A stretch of DNA of 64,000 nucleotides, from NCBI GenBank assembly GCA_037367405.1, contig JAZKJV010002329.1, positions 186,001 to 250,000 on the forward strand, read 5' to 3'. Shown here one piece after another: positions 1 to 12,230 of this stretch; within the stretch, counting starts at the first letter, position 1, and the number at the start of each line of letters is the position of its first letter. Source of the stretch: Ottelia alismoides. Lineage: Eukaryota > Streptophyta > Magnoliopsida > Alismatales > Hydrocharitaceae. The translations under genes were made by a program, and so were the position numbers. The notes below the pieces were generated by a model. That model was not told the DNA's origin and did no database searches. It was given only the letters and a program-made list of their open reading frames with translations.

Positions 1-73
1 GGTCGCAACGACCCAAGTGATATTTTGACTTGATCCGGGTTGATTGAATACTCGCCTCATCAACCAACCTTCG
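1..73 (+). repeat. 3' tail of a gypsy LTR (truncated by window edge)
   Basis: The first 73 bases resemble the last ~64 bases of solo LTR S0 (3576-3639). Both contain GGTCGCAACG, a CATCA block and end in CCTTCG. The next bases (74 onward) read as a decayed pre-protease segment, not as a primer-binding site, so this looks like the end of another inserted LTR and not D's own 5' LTR. The start lies outside the window, so the target duplication cannot be tested. Confidence 0.6.
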
Positions 74-291
74 AGACACCCGCACATGCAGAAGATCTAG
101 TGCCAACTAATAAAGCCGAGCATGCATTTTTTGGTCCATAATTTATAGATGATTTTACACATTTTTGCCATCTACCTATACACAATGATATGGACAAAAT
201 TTTGAATGAAAAGTTTCTGATTCTGTACATATTCCATTTCCTGAAGCAATGTAAAAGACCAAAAAAATCAAAAAATTGAAAAATGCTTTGT
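74..291 (+). pseudogene. gag: Remnant of element D gag/pre-protease segment
   Basis: Read on the plus strand, this piece gives a broken frame ending in a lysine-rich tract (KRPKKSKN). The corresponding spot in elements A (near 37560) and B (near 14410) has a similar basic run just before the protease. It is interrupted by stops. The frame would continue after S0 at about 3645. Assignment rests on position and weak similarity only. Confidence 0.5.
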
Positions 292-3200
292 TGATGAATC
301 CTCATTCATTACTCTTTATTCTTTTATTTTAGCTAATTATCTTGGCAAAGCATCATGTAAATAGTTGTAAATACAATAATTTAGCAATAAGCATGCATGT
401 GTTAATATATCATAATTAGCATGTATTTGTGCAAAAATAAAAGAATAAAGATAAAAAGAAAAAGAAGGAAATATTTAGAATGAATATTGAGTGATCTAAA
501 TCCAATAGAGGGCCAAGCATTAGCCTGATTGCCAAATAAAATAAGTAGAGATAGATAGGGCCACTCTACCTTATACATATATACCCTCTACGTATATATT
601 TTATTTTTACAAAAATCAAAATAAAAAGGTATTTTTATTTCCTTGTATATATTTCTAAAAATAAAACAAAACTTAGAAAAATAGAATAAAAATAAAACTA
701 AAATAAAACTCTCTCTCACCTTGTATATAATACATGTATATATATGTATATTTCCCTATTTAATTTATACTTGTAAATAAATAATAAAAATAAATAAAAA
801 ATTATTGTATACTCCAAATATTATGTTGTAAATAAATAAAATATAAAATTGAGATATTTTTGTAAAAATATGAAATTTAAAATAATTGTACAAAATACAT
901 AGGTATTTTATACCTATATATAATACAATATACTGTATATACCATAAATTATTTTCCTTAAAAATAAATAAAAATCGCAGAAAAATAGTTTAGAAAAAAA
1001 CAAGTATTTTTTATTTTATACACTTTTTGATTTAAAATCATTTACTATTTTTAATTGATTTTATAAATATTTTTGTACATTCTATTTTCTGATTAGTCCA
1101 GGAGGATTGTTGACCCCGGTCAACTACCCCTCCCAGATTCCCCCCTCGCACGGATCTGGTTTTTGAGCGCTTTTCACCGAATTATCCAGACCCGATCCGA
1201 CCACCATCTTCTCCATTTCGAGGCTCCGATTATCGAAGGGATCCACCCCTCGGTTCACGTGCTTTGATCCGAATCTTCTGAGTACGTGAGACTGCCCTAT
1301 AAATTCTTCACTTGCCTCCCCAGCTCACCAGCTCATGCTGCACCTTCTCTGATACCCTAGACACCTTCGCCTTGGTGACAACAACTGGAGGCCACTCTTG
1401 GCGTTCGGAGAGGAGCTGTGTAGCCGACGCTCGACCATTGTGGTCGGAGAACCGCCGTGAAGAGCCTCCTTCGCCAGCCGTAGCGTAGTCAAGGAAAAGA
1501 CCCTGCCGTTCACCTCCCCTGGAGCTCAGGATCATCTTAGGACCGTCAGGTAGCATTCCGATCATTCATAGCTCCATTATTTCGCTCAATCTTTCATCTA
1601 CACTTCGCCGTCGCTCCGCCAGCTCCGACCAGCCGGTCGGAGTCTCGTCACCGTCATCTATCCATTTTGATCGACGCATCCGCTCTCCCTCCATCCTACC
1701 ACGCATCTTGATCACCCTGACCTTGGCTCGGATCACCAAGATTAGGTCATCGATCTCTTCTATCACCTTTGCCGAAGTCCCACCTCCATCCACCGTCGCT
1801 TCTTGGTTTTTCAAGCCTAATAACCCTGACAGGAGCATTGCTCCGAGTCAGAGCTATCTCGTGCAGGCCTTGACGTGCTCCGAGGGCACCTGATTCCATC
1901 TGTCTGAGGCTCGCCGGAGGTCATCCAGGTCCCAGCCGTCGTCACATTGATCCGACCGTCAGCTACTCCATCAGAGCTGGCCATTCGATGCGGAAGGTCC
2001 GCACGATCCTTTTGGCACCATCTGATCCTTCGTCGGAGCTCAGGGTCACCACCTGTGCTCAGGCGAAGCTAGCCCTGATGCTGTTCTTCCAGAGGCCTTC
2101 TCCTCCGACCGATCGAGCCCACCTTCCAGACCTCATCTCAGCCATCAATCCACTAGAGGTGTCAGGCCGTTAGATGTCAGATCTAACGACCCCGTACCAG
2201 CCACGCAGCCGACATCTGACAGCCGTCAGATCTGACACCTAACATGCCAGAGCTGCATGATCGCGCCTCATCAACGGCTGCCACACGTCCTCGTCACACG
2301 CCTCGTCACGTGCCTCCATGGATATATTGCTCAGTCTACCCTGCATTTATTTTGTTCATCTTTTAGTCTGTAAAATAAAATACATATTTAGACCATTTTG
2401 CATTCCAACACCTGTAGTTTTTCCTATTTGTACTTTAGTCCTACCTGTGTGGACCCACGTGCTTCGTCATGTGTTTTTCTAGGATATTTTCACTATGTAC
2501 CCGACATTTCTTTGTTGTTGTTGATTGAAGTTTTAGTTTCCATATTTGCAAATATGCCCCTGTGAGTGCTATTTTACGACATGTGCAGATTTTGATGGGA
2601 AAATTGTAGAGTTGACCCTAGGCTTTTATTGCTTGTTAATTTTTGGTCTCAGGACTTATTTTAATTGCATTTTGGTCCCCATGAGCTGTGTGTTTTGTCT
2701 TTGATTAAATAAATAGCAAAATTGCTCCAGAAATCATGAAATTTTGATACATAGCTCCTGCTACTGTGTAGGAATTTTGGTGATTTTTTGGGTTGTGTTT
2801 TGATTTTGTTTATTATTTTCGAAAATTCAAAAACATTAAAAACCATCCCTGTTTGTTTTAGAAAATCGATTAAAAATATTAAAATACTTTGAAAAATTCT
2901 AAAATTTTTCCTTTTTTCTTGTTTTGTGTTGTTTTTAAGCTCTATCCAATTTTTATTCTATTCCCATTTATAAAACCCATAAAAATTAAAAAAGAGTAAA
3001 AATCTTAGAAAAATCATTAAAAATCCATAAAAAATCAAAAAAATACATTATCTTCTTCTAGTAGGTAGATTTTATGTTGTAGTTTCTCATAAAAATACAA
3101 TTAGAATTTTATAGGAATTTTAATTTATTTTAATTTGCTGTTAGATTCCAGCTGGACATTGCTTCTTGTTTTTGACTTTATTTGATTTTCAGAAAAATTA

Positions 3201-3639
3201 ATTAAAAATCAGAAAAACCCTAGAAAATTCACAAAAACATTTTAATATTTTAAAAACAGAAAACATTTTTGTTTTAATTTTTTGAGTATTTTTGGACCAT
3301 TAAACAATTAGTTGAGTGTTGCTTTTTGGTTTGCTTTTATTCTTTTTCTCATTATAAAAATCATAAAAAAATTTGAAAAATTAAAAATCACCAATTTTAT
3401 TTCTTTTCTTGGTTTCTCGACTACTTCGTAGGTTTTCCATCTCGTGCTCCTTGTGATCGACCCTAGTAGCTATACCAGGTAAAATAAACTAGCAAGACCA
3501 CTTGCCACATTTTGATTGCTTTATTTCCTTAGTTGGTGGTCTGATTATCTTGATTGACTGCACCTTGCGATTCGGGTCGCAACGTCCCTAGATATTCCTT
3601 AACCCGAGTAGCGAGAGACGCATCATCACTAATCCTTCG
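292..3639 (+). mobile_element. Solo LTR S0 of the D family, inserted in element D
   Basis: It begins TGATGAATCC, as do D's 3' LTR (26112), S1 and S2. It ends at CCTTCG (terminal CA apparently mutated to CG). The flanks are TTTGT (287-291) and ATTGT (3640-3644), a 4-of-5 match consistent with an aged 5 bp duplication. No internal region or second LTR accompanies it, so it is a solo LTR formed by recombination. Internally it has AT-rich ends (292-1100 and 2340-3600) around a GC-richer core (1110-2330) with a TATA-like box. Short ORFs in the core are not genes. Orientation is the same as host element D. Confidence 0.75.
1298..1305 (+). promoter_or_regulatory. TATA-like box of solo LTR S0
   Basis: TATAAATT lies about 1.0 kb into the LTR at the start of its GC-richer core. 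TATA-like boxes sit at comparable places in D's 3' LTR (27517) and S2 (minus strand, 40762-40770). It probably marked the U3/R boundary. Activity is unknown. Confidence 0.45.
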
Positions 3640-3644
3640 ATTGT

Positions 3645-4241
3645 GCAAATCATTCAGAACTTGGTCTTAAATATACCACTGATGAAAGCCATGGAGTACA
3701 TGCCAGCAGTAAAGAAAGGACTTAAAGAGGCATGCACAACAAGGAAGCGACCTCGGCTCCAAAACTCTAGAAGCTAGAGTGGAAAGCATGGAAAACATAT
3801 CCTCACCATGGCAACCGTCAACACCATCAACAATCTCCCTGTAAGAAGAAAGAAAAGGGAACACCACTCATCCGGTGTAACATGTTCAATCAAGAGTTCG
3901 AGCGAACATTGCTCGATAATGGGTCTTCTGTCAATCTTATGCCAGCTTCACTACTCACAGAATTTGGGATAGGTCTGCTTAAACCCACCAAGATAATTCT
4001 GCAGTTTGTAGACAAATCGGACAAGCAAACTAGGGGCATGTTGGAGGACGTGATCATCATAGTTTAGGGAATCCAATTGCCTATTGATTTTGTTGCGCTA
4101 GAAATGGATGCCTCCACACCTCTACACCTCCATCATCCTTAGCTGGCCATTCCTCCGAACAATCGATGCAGTAGTGAACTACGACACTAGAGAGATTACA
4201 TTCAGCTCCAACAACAACAAAGTGCGGATAGAGACTAATAC
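3645..4241 (+). pseudogene. pol: Element D aspartic protease (decayed)
   Basis: Just after S0 the frame reads a short pre-protease stretch (LNIPLMKAM, 3668-3700), then a clear retropepsin core in the open stretch 3882-4067: LLDNGSSVNLMP followed by LQFVDKS. The active-site triad reads D-N-G where retropepsins usually have D-T/S-G (Athila copies often D-L-G). Elements A and B also carry D-N-G and D-K-G, so this is probably a family trait and not damage. A stop follows at 4065-4067, and the second half (WPFLRT, about 4145) lies in another frame. The protein would have matured the Gag-Pol polyprotein; it cannot be made from this copy. Confidence 0.75.
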
Positions 4242-4772
4242 TTGAGTCGAAAACCAGCAGAGACTGCATCTGAGTTGAGTGTGCTTGTACTTAACTACCA
4301 ACAAGACTGTGACTTTCTTACGGAGATTCAAGATACAAATCTATTCATGGATGACATTGAGATCCATGACTTCCTTTTCCCTGAGGAAGGAGTGGAGGAA
4401 GCATTCGAATTCCCCTTTATCGATGGTGATAAGATTTTTGTTGATGCGCCTGATAAACTCCTTGTGGGACCCATGAGCCTCGAAGACCAAGAGCAGATTA
4501 TTGGGGACTTCTACAATCACGAGGACATCACTGAAAAATTCTATGAATCATTGAGTGAAGAAACTGGACAAATAAAGGTGGACATTGAACTGATGAAAGA
4601 GGTAATACCTGCAGTGTTAGTCGAAGTCACCACTGAAGTAGCTCCCACTCTTCCAGAGCTCAAACCTCTACCCTCCAGCATGAAGTACGCCTTCCTTGCG
4701 GGAGAACCAAACGTGTATCCGATCATAATCAATACTCATCTGATCGAAGACCAAGAATCTCATCTGATGTAG
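4242..4772 (+). pseudogene. pol: Element D protease-RT linker, open for 176 codons
   Basis: This is the longest open stretch of D. It is rich in acidic residues (many D/E between residues 25 and 115). It ends with LKPLPSSMKYAFLAG (about residues 141-155) and a HLIEDQESHL motif. Element B has the same pair (LKPIPPNRKYAFLVG and SHLTEEQEIHL near 13290-13390), so this is the conserved lead-in to Athila-type RT. The frame stops at 4770-4772 and would otherwise run directly into the RT. The Met at 4242 is only the first in-frame ATG and is not expected to be a real start, since pol is normally translated as a polyprotein. The function of the acidic linker is unknown. Confidence 0.7.
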
Positions 4773-5248
4773 GTTCTTGAACGAAACTACAAAGCGATAG
4801 GCTGGAAGAAATCGGATCTCCACAGGATCAATCCATCCCTATGCTTGCATCATATCTACCTCGAAGACAACAACAGTCCCTCCCGTGAATTCCAGAGAAG
4901 ACTGAATCCAAATCTTTGGGAGGTTGTCATGAAAGAAATCCGTAAATGGTGTGATGCCGAATTCATATATCCCATCTCCAACAGTAAGTGGGTGAGTCCC
5001 CTGCACGTAGTGCCCATGAAGTTTAGATCAGCATTGTTACCAATAAGAAAGGAGAGGATATTCCGAGCAGAATGCTGACCTCGTGGCGAGTATGTGTTGA
5101 TTATAGATGTCTGAACCTCGCCACAAAGAATGACCACTTTCCATTGCCTTTCATTGACCAGATTCTCGAGGGATTGGCTGCGAAGGAATATTTCTGCTTC
5201 TTGAATGGCTATTCTGGATACAACCAAGTAGAAATTGCTCATGATGAC
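4773..5248 (+). pseudogene. pol: Element D reverse transcriptase, N-terminal part, cut by element B
   Basis: Recognisable blocks are RRLNPNLWEVV, FIYPISNSKWVSPLHVVP, then after a frameshift near 5070 VDYRCLNLATKNDHFPLP, FIDQILEGLA and YFCFLNGYSGYNQVEIA. These are the fingers and palm of a gypsy-type RT, including the first catalytic-block neighbourhood. A stop at 4770-4772 and the frameshift near 5070 break it. At 5248 the sequence jumps into element B's LTR, and the next residues of the same RT (QEKTTFTCPF) resume at 21595. This junction is direct proof of the nested insertion. Confidence 0.85.
5244..5248 (+). repeat. Target-site duplication of element B (left copy)
   Basis: ATGAC at 5244-5248 pairs with AGGAC at 21590-21594, a 4-of-5 match. 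Removing B plus one copy brings the D codons for D-D-Q-E-K back into one frame, which supports the boundaries. Confidence 0.65.
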
Positions 5249-8200
5249 ATATGACTTCAAAAATCACCTCTTTAATAATCGAGAATTGTAGTATAGGAGA
5301 TGATCTTTGATTCAACAAAAATACAATCTTTGAATGTTGTGGAGAATTTTTCATAGTTAGCGTACCAAGGTCGAAAACATGGAATAATGATTTTTAGTTG
5401 CATGGTTTTAAATTAAAATAAATAATTAGTTAAATGTTCGATTATTTTATATGTCAGAAAATAAAGAAAAAATATGCTGATGAATCTACAAATAAACAGA
5501 GAGAATAAATGTGAAGTTCATGATCTGTGATGATGATTTTTAATTCAAATAATATTAATCAATATCCTCGAATTTATATCATAGATCAAAAGATATCATT
5601 TTGATGGAGATATTTTCAATTAATCCCAAAAATGCAAGCAAGAATAATATTAGATCAATTTATACTTCTACACAAATTAACTCCTAAAAAATATGACCAA
5701 TAATTTTCTTTCCTTAGATGAGCCCCCTGCACCAATTAATTCTTCAAATAATTTCACTTCAATACAAGAATATCAATCTCACCACATATTCTCAATCAGA
5801 TTCCTGCAAGTCACGTTCAAAATTTCTCACAATAATTGCACAAATATATCGATAATTGCGCCTGCATGTGTCAACGAAAATTCACAAGTAATAATCATCA
5901 AGAAATTGCCTCAGATCTATCCACAAATTATGCAAAGTGATAGAGCACGAAATAAGCTTCAAAATGACATATTATATGCTAAAATTGGAGTCCGAATGTA
6001 AAAGATATGCTAAATTGAAATTCTAGGGACTTAAATGCAATAAAAGTAATTATTTTCCTTTCAATCAGGTCCCTAGAGGGACTTATTTGTAATAAGGAAA
6101 AACTACCTGGGCCTTTCTGCAAATTGCTTAGGGGCACGTGTTTGTCACATGAGGATGATGTCACCAGCAACAGGACCTTTCTTGTAATTTGCTGAAACTA
6201 AGAGGGCTTGACTGCAATTAGCCCAAAAGGGCACGTATTTGTCTAGTGCTGAAGTCGGTTGGGGCTCTTCTAGAATGATAGGGGGTGGGGCACAAATTGC
6301 CACCCAAGCACGTGCATAGGAGGTTCAAGTGGTGAGGCAGAGGCTTGGGGCATCTGAGCCTCGAGGCGTGGTGTGAGGTGAAGGATCAGATACCCAAGCA
6401 GAGGTTCGGGCACCCGAAGCACTACATGGCAGATGCACAAGCTTCGGGAACCCAAGGCTGAGGTATGGCGGCTATGGAGGTTCAGATAGAGCCTCGGTGG
6501 ATTCGAGGCTTGTGGCTTGGAAGGGAGGCAGCTTCATGGAGGTTCGGATAGAAGCCTTGCCTTTTGATCCAATGGTAGTGATCGAGCGATAATGTAGAGT
6601 GCATTGGGCAGTGCGTTCGACGAAGGCATTGGAGGCTGCATGTTGGTGGAGGCGCGGGGATCGATGACACAATGACGATAGGTTGGGAGGTTGAGGTCGA
6701 CCTCAGGCGACACACACCCGAGGCTGAGCTGCAGGTGGTTGGAGGTGAAGGGCAGAGCTCAGGTTGGTGGCTAGGAAGTGGGAGGAGGCGACTCTGGTTC
6801 GATCGAGTGGTTGCGGGGCCAAGGTGGTCGTTGGTGGTAGGCGTGCGTAAGGCGGGACCTGCAGGGTTAGACAAACACAAACCAAGAATGGAAAGAGGGA
6901 TAGGGCTCCGTGTGTGGGCGAGGGGTAGGAGCTTGATCTCCGACCTGAGCGAGGTCGGGTCTGAGGTGGATCTGGAGGGTATAAGGAGAAGCAGAGAGGG
7001 AGGTTAATGAGGGCGAGCGATTCTAGAGTTGGATCTTGGTTGAGTTGAATCGACGAGTAAGAAGGTGAGCGAGATCTGGGAGTTGAGGAGATACCTGGGG
7101 TGTGATGATCGAGGGAGAGTAGGGCAGAGGAAGTGGATCGCCTGAGAGAAGCTCAGTGCAGAGCTTCTATGTTTGCTTAAGGCCGCGACGGACGATCGAG
7201 CTTCACTAGCTTCAGGAGAAGCTGCGACAAGGGACAAGAAGTCCCTTGAATCTCACCGAAATGTGGGAGGGTTGTCGCTTGAAGGTGTTACTCTTGCTGT
7301 CACCTAAGATACCAACTTCAGATCTCTCTCGAGGTCCAACTATGGTGGATGAAGGGTACGACGAGGCTGTCGATGGGATTTAAAGGAGGTGGATGGAGGT
7401 GCGTTACACGACAAAGGAGGAAGGAACAACTGGCGAGGGGGAGCTATGCCATCGGAGGTTACACGAGGGTGGAAGAGGCGCAACGACCGTGATGGAGGTG
7501 CGAGGCCACCGTTACATGAGCGGGAGGCGGTGGTGCTGGGAAAGGGAGGGGGATGGGTCACGTGCCGCGCATGTGCGCGTGGAAGGAGAAGGCGGCATGT
7601 GCGTGGCACCTGTAGGGGAGAGAGGGAAACAAAGGGCCGGGTCACGTGCTCTGCACGTGACCTGGGGGCAGCTGGAGAGAGAAAAGCGGGGGTGCCATGT
7701 GGCATTCTAGGGGCTGCCACGTGTCACCCCAAAAAATTTGAAAATTAAAAGAGGAAGGAAAAAGAGAAAAGAAATTGAAGGAGACTCAGATCGAAAAATT
7801 TTCTTTACAAAAGTTGTTCGTCTCGACGAGATCTACAACTTTCATGAAAGATCCGGGAGCAATGGAGGCCAACTGTGCAAAGTGGTATTTTTGGTGGTCT
7901 CTATATGTATAGAAAACCAACTTTTTGGAGTTTTACAATTTTTTTTGATATTAGAAAGGGATAAAAAATCTAGAAAACATACGATAAAGTAAAAGACAAA
8001 TAATTACACATTAATCCATTTTTTTGGATTTGTAATAAATAAGGAAATAGGAAAATAAAATAGAAGTACAGAACAAACAAATTTTGTACAGACTCACAGA
8101 GGACACTTGGACATAGTCAGTTTCTTTGATTTCAATCTTGATTTGGATTTGTATTTTTATACCGCTTGATAAAACTTTCATCAAAGAACACACATGAAAA

Positions 8201-8754
8201 AGAAATAAAATTAAAAGGGCTAATTATGTACATAAAACGCAGGTCAAAAATAACAAAAAGATAAAATGCGCAAAAGTGGCCCAAAGCCCAACTTTCACAT
8301 ATGAGTTATGGATTTTATGAAATTGGTCTTATGTTGAAGGTATTTGAAAATGGAGTACTTTAAAATGAGTAGACCAAAATCGGATACTGTAAGAGGAAGA
8401 TATGTGCATTTTAGTCTATCTAATGTGAAATTAGGACTTGGGTTTATTTGACACTTATTTGAATTAGCAATTTTTTTGTATTTTTTTATTTATTCTTCTA
8501 CACAAAGGAGTGGTTTGGGGTCAATCGGAGTTAGGATGAATTAATGAAAAATATGAGAAGTTAGTAGCTTATTAGGTCAATTTACACTTGGATTTTTGGG
8601 TTCCTTATTTTATGCAATTATGCATGATGAAATGCGAATATTATTCACACATGTATGAATGATATTGATGCTATATTAATTATTAAATGCATATGGATGT
8701 TGGGGGACAGAGCCTAATTGATCAACTTTAGCATGATGAGTCTGAGATTCATCA
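5249..8754 (-). repeat. Element B 3' LTR
   Basis: This is about 3.5 kb, colinear with 18076-21589. On the minus strand it begins TGATGAATCTC (at 8754) and ends near GAAGTCATAT. The 5' and 3' thirds are AT-rich. A GC-rich core (about 6240-7730) holds many CACGTG sites and a CCTTTAAATCCC block (about 7376-7387) that may be a degenerate core promoter. It contains several short ORFs on both strands that are not conserved in frame with the other LTR, and no gene. Confidence 0.88.
6135..7723. promoter_or_regulatory. Cluster of CACGTG (G-box) sites in element B 3' LTR
   Basis: CACGTG occurs at 6135-6140, 6309-6314, 7559-7564, 7643-7648, 7654-7659 and 7718-7723. The pair at 7641-7661 forms a perfect 8 bp inverted repeat (GTCACGTG, 5 bp spacer, CACGTGAC). 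In plants this hexamer is the classic binding core of bZIP and bHLH factors. Whether these sites act is unknown. Confidence 0.5.
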
Positions 8755-8766
8755 TACCCCTATACT
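8755..8766 (-). promoter_or_regulatory. Element B polypurine tract
   Basis: Immediately upstream of the 3' LTR on the minus strand lies AAGTATAGGGGTA, preceded by a GGGGACGAGCATGG block. This arrangement is typical of the Athila/Tat 3' end and would prime plus-strand DNA synthesis. The final purines are interrupted by T, which suggests decay. Confidence 0.65.
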
Positions 8767-10484
8767 TAAACCATGCTCGTCCCCGGGCATCAATGAATGA
8801 ATGAATTAGTTGGATAAATCCCTGACTGTGCATGAGAATTTTCAAGGCTCAATTCATTGAAGACACTTAATTTGAGTCCTAAAATTCTGGGCTCAGCCAT
8901 ACTTTAATCAGAAGGAATCCAACTTCTCTATTTATCAGACTCTTTGTTTGTACATAAAATATAAGGATATGACTTTTAGTGTACTGCATTCATGAGAGTC
9001 GAGTCGAGACATCACCCAAAGCTCCAGTCTAGGAGACTCTCCTCTAGAACTAATCCTCAACACTAGGGAATAAGTCGGTTCTTGCATTCAATCCACCGTC
9101 TCATTAGTTTGTCAGACTTGAAAGTGTAGATGGACGGCCAGATGATGGAGGCCATAGGATGGTGTCTATTTTTCTCTCCCTCACATCGGAACAAGGGACC
9201 TCTCGATGTCTTATTACTCAACACAAGTATTTTTTTGTTGTTGTTGATCAATGTGTCCATTAAGAGAATTCAGAGTCGTCTGCACTTGTTTTTCTGGGAG
9301 TAAATCGGGGTGTGTCTCTTTTGAGTATCTAAGATACCTTCGACACCCAGACTTGTATCACTATACAATGCACAACCCTTTTATGGTGCTAGCCTGCCTC
9401 CTTGGTCCTAATAGCGTTTGGTTCAAGTGGACACTTTGAAAATGGTTGGGAGCACTCGCCTTTGGTGGAAGCTCATAAAATTTGACTTTGTAATGATTGA
9501 GCTTTTCTTTGAATATTTCTTTCTTTTCTTTTCTTTTTGGCTAGCTCCACTGCTTTTGCCAAGAGTTGGCACATACCAATTAACAATTTAATTATGTTTC
9601 ATCACACCCTGGAACATAAATCAACATCAAATGATAGCATGCGAACTTGTTCTCATACTGGCTGGGTTTTTGCTCACTCAGATTTCTTGAAGCCTTCATT
9701 AACTTTATCCCGTCCTCGAGCATCATTAGATCAGGTCTAGACTCAAATCTCTAGTCCCAGTTCCTTAAGTGATAACTCAACTCATCTCATCAATCATGCA
9801 GTTGTGAAAGTGAAGTATTGATCATATTCTTTAGAAGGTAGAGGTGAAGAGTGCAATATAACGCTCAAATATTTCAAACTAGGGAAGTATGTATTATTAA
9901 GTTTCAAAACCCTAATGACCAAGGCTGGCTAACTCAGATTCTCAAGATCTCAGAAATCATGTGTTCTCAAATCCTCAAGCCTCGAGTGATAGTGAATGTG
10001 TCAGGAATATACCAACCGAGGAATGTATGGATGCATGAGATGCTTAATGAAATGCAAGAACATGGATGATTTTTTTGAAAAACAGGTACTATTTACAAAA
10101 AGAATTTAGTATTATATACATACATAACTTGTACCCATCCCCGATTTTAGTTGAAAACAACTAAAGAACGAGCTATGGATAAAGTATTTAGAATATACAC
10201 AAACACCCCCTATACTTATCTTGTGCTATGTCCTCATGGCACAAAGTGAAGTGTCGACATAGCTCGTACTAAGTATAGAAGAGTGAAAAAGAAAAAGAAT
10301 AGAAATGATGTATACACAATGGTACTGGTCCCCCTACACTTAGGCTCAGGTTAGCCTAAGTATAGGAAGTAATCACAGGTGGGGGACATAGTAGATGAAC
10401 ATGTTGATGGATATACATAATAGTGATGGAATAGTTATCGAAGAGGTGGTTTATCTGGGCCGTTTGAGTCTTTCTTCTAGTACA
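8767..10484 (-). other. Element B 3' non-coding region
   Basis: About 1.7 kb lies between the integrase end and the polypurine tract. No open frame longer than about 65-70 codons and no recognisable domain is seen. Some Athila elements carry an env-like gene here. I see no signal peptide or membrane-segment pattern that would support one. Short runs such as 9063-9260 and 9851-10069 are probably chance. Confidence 0.6.
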
Positions 10485-11745
10485 ATGCCCTGAGTGAGGA
10501 GATCTGCTCTACTTTCACTAACTGCTCACTTGATTTGACAAAATGTTTAAGCAGCTGACCGTTGTCTATAGAAATTTGCTTGTTGTCTGCAGTCTCTGAG
10601 ATCTCAACACTTCCGTTATTATGCACCTCTCTCACAATGAAGGGTCCCGTCCTTTGGATTTCAATTTATCTTGGAAAATTTTCATTCTTGCATTAAATAA
10701 CCATACTTTCTGCCCTAGGACAAAGGTCTTTGTTCAGATGTTCTTGTCGTTCCATTTCTTCACTCTGTCCTTGTAAATGGTGCTGTTTTAGTAGGCATGA
10801 TTTCGGATTTCGGATAGTTCATTCAAATACATATCTCTGTTCTTCTTTCCTTAGTGGCAATTCCAATTGATCTTTTTGATTGCCCATTCTGATTTAGGCA
10901 CGAGTTCCACGGGCAAATGATATGGCTTTCCATATACCATTCGAAACAGGGAGGTGCCCAATGAGGTCTTGTAAGCTGTACGGTAAGCCCATAGAACTTG
11001 ATCAAGGAGTTGGGACTAGTTCTTCCTGTTAGGGTGGACTAGCTTCTGTAAAATTCCTTTGACCTCCCTGTTTGACACCTTAGCCATGCCATTGGATTGT
11101 AGATGGTAAGGACTAGCGACACAGTGCTTGATGCCGTATTTCTTAGTCAACTTCTTCACCTCCGGTTGACAAAGTGGCTGCCCCCATCAAATATTAATAC
11201 CTTAGGATCCCAAACCTTGAAATAATATGATCTTTCAAAAACTTACAAACAATCTTGTTGTCTGATGCTCGAGTAGGGATAGCCTCCACCCACCTAGATA
11301 AATAATCTACCGCGAGAAGAATATATTCAAATCCTTGACTGTTAGGGAATGAGCCCATAAAGTCAATGCTCCATACATCGAATACATCACAAATGATCAG
11401 TGGTTGCATAGGCATGGCATCTTTGGGACCAATGGTCCCTCCCATTCTCTAACAGACCGGGCACGACCTGACAAAATTATAGGCTTCCTTAAATAAGGTT
11501 GGCCAGTAAAATCCACATTGTAGTATCTTCTCAACAGTCCTCTTCCCTGAGTGATGCCCTTTTTCCTCCAAGGTAGGTAGAGATTGAAGACACTTTGTTA
11601 TTCCTCCTGAGGCATACATCTTCTCCATATACAATCCGGTCCTTCAAAGAAAAGGAACAGATCCTCCCAATGGTAGTGTCTAGCTTCCGATTTGAGTCGG
11701 TCGATTTAGTTCTTGGGCCAACCCTGGGGAACATTCTCGGAGACA
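10485..11745 (-). pseudogene. pol: Element B integrase (decayed)
   Basis: Reading from 11745 downwards, the zinc-binding head shows KGHHSGKRTVEKILQCGF and SCPVC (11449-11634). After a stop the core begins with IDFMGSF and [17 protein letters not shown] (11194-11445), which holds the first catalytic Asp. The frame breaks at about 11190. The second block (D-G-G) and the SNRE-like block are only seen in shifted frames. A C-terminal chromatin-side region ends near 10490 (GPFIVREVHNNGSVEI, then GQLLKHF). Integrase would have joined the cDNA to the host genome. Several frameshifts make it inactive. Confidence 0.8.
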
Positions 11746-12230
11746 AGATAGTTCACCATGTCAGCATACCATTAGGAGAGAATCAATAGTAGAAATTGAC
11801 TTGTCTGGGAAGGTTTCACGGATAGATTCAGAATCAACGATTTTGTCTTGTTCGATCCGTGATAAATGATCAGACACGACATTCTTAATTCCAAGTTTAT
11901 CTTTAATCTCCAAATCAAATTCCTGAAGTAAGAGTATCCATCTTAGGAGATGTGCTTTTGCATCTTTTTTCGCCATTAAGTATAGGATGGCTGAGTGATC
12001 CGTATATATTGTCACCTTAGATCCTAGAAGTAGAGATCAGAATTTCTCCAAAGCAAAGAATACTACAACCATTTCTTTTTCGATCACAGTGTAATTTTTC
12101 TGAGATGGATCTAAAAATTTGCTTGCATAGTGAATAGAATACGAGATTCCTTCTTATCTTTGTCCTAACACAACCCCTACTGCGAAGTCTGAAGCATCTG
12201 TCATGCTCTCGAAGGGAAGAGACCAGTCAG
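11746..12230 (-). pseudogene. pol: Element B RNase H (decayed)
   Basis: Motifs in order on the minus strand are MTDASDFAVGVVLGQR (first catalytic Asp), YTVIEKE (catalytic Glu), [12 protein letters not shown] (second Asp) and [17 protein letters not shown] with VSDHLSR. The region 11761-12015 is open; upstream of it a stop and shift separate the first motif. This domain would degrade the RNA strand of the RNA-DNA hybrid. It is directly continuous with RT upstream and integrase downstream, as in all gypsy pol genes. Confidence 0.82.

Noticed and set aside
7389..7748. Long GC-rich ORFs in the core of element B's LTRs (also 19059-19526, 19972-20616).
   Set aside because: They lie inside LTRs, overlap on both strands, and do not stay open in the same frame in the other LTR; GC-rich DNA simply has few stops.
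9063..9260. Possible env-like remnant on the minus strand of element B.
   Set aside because: 65 codons without a hydrophobic segment or any motif; not supportable.
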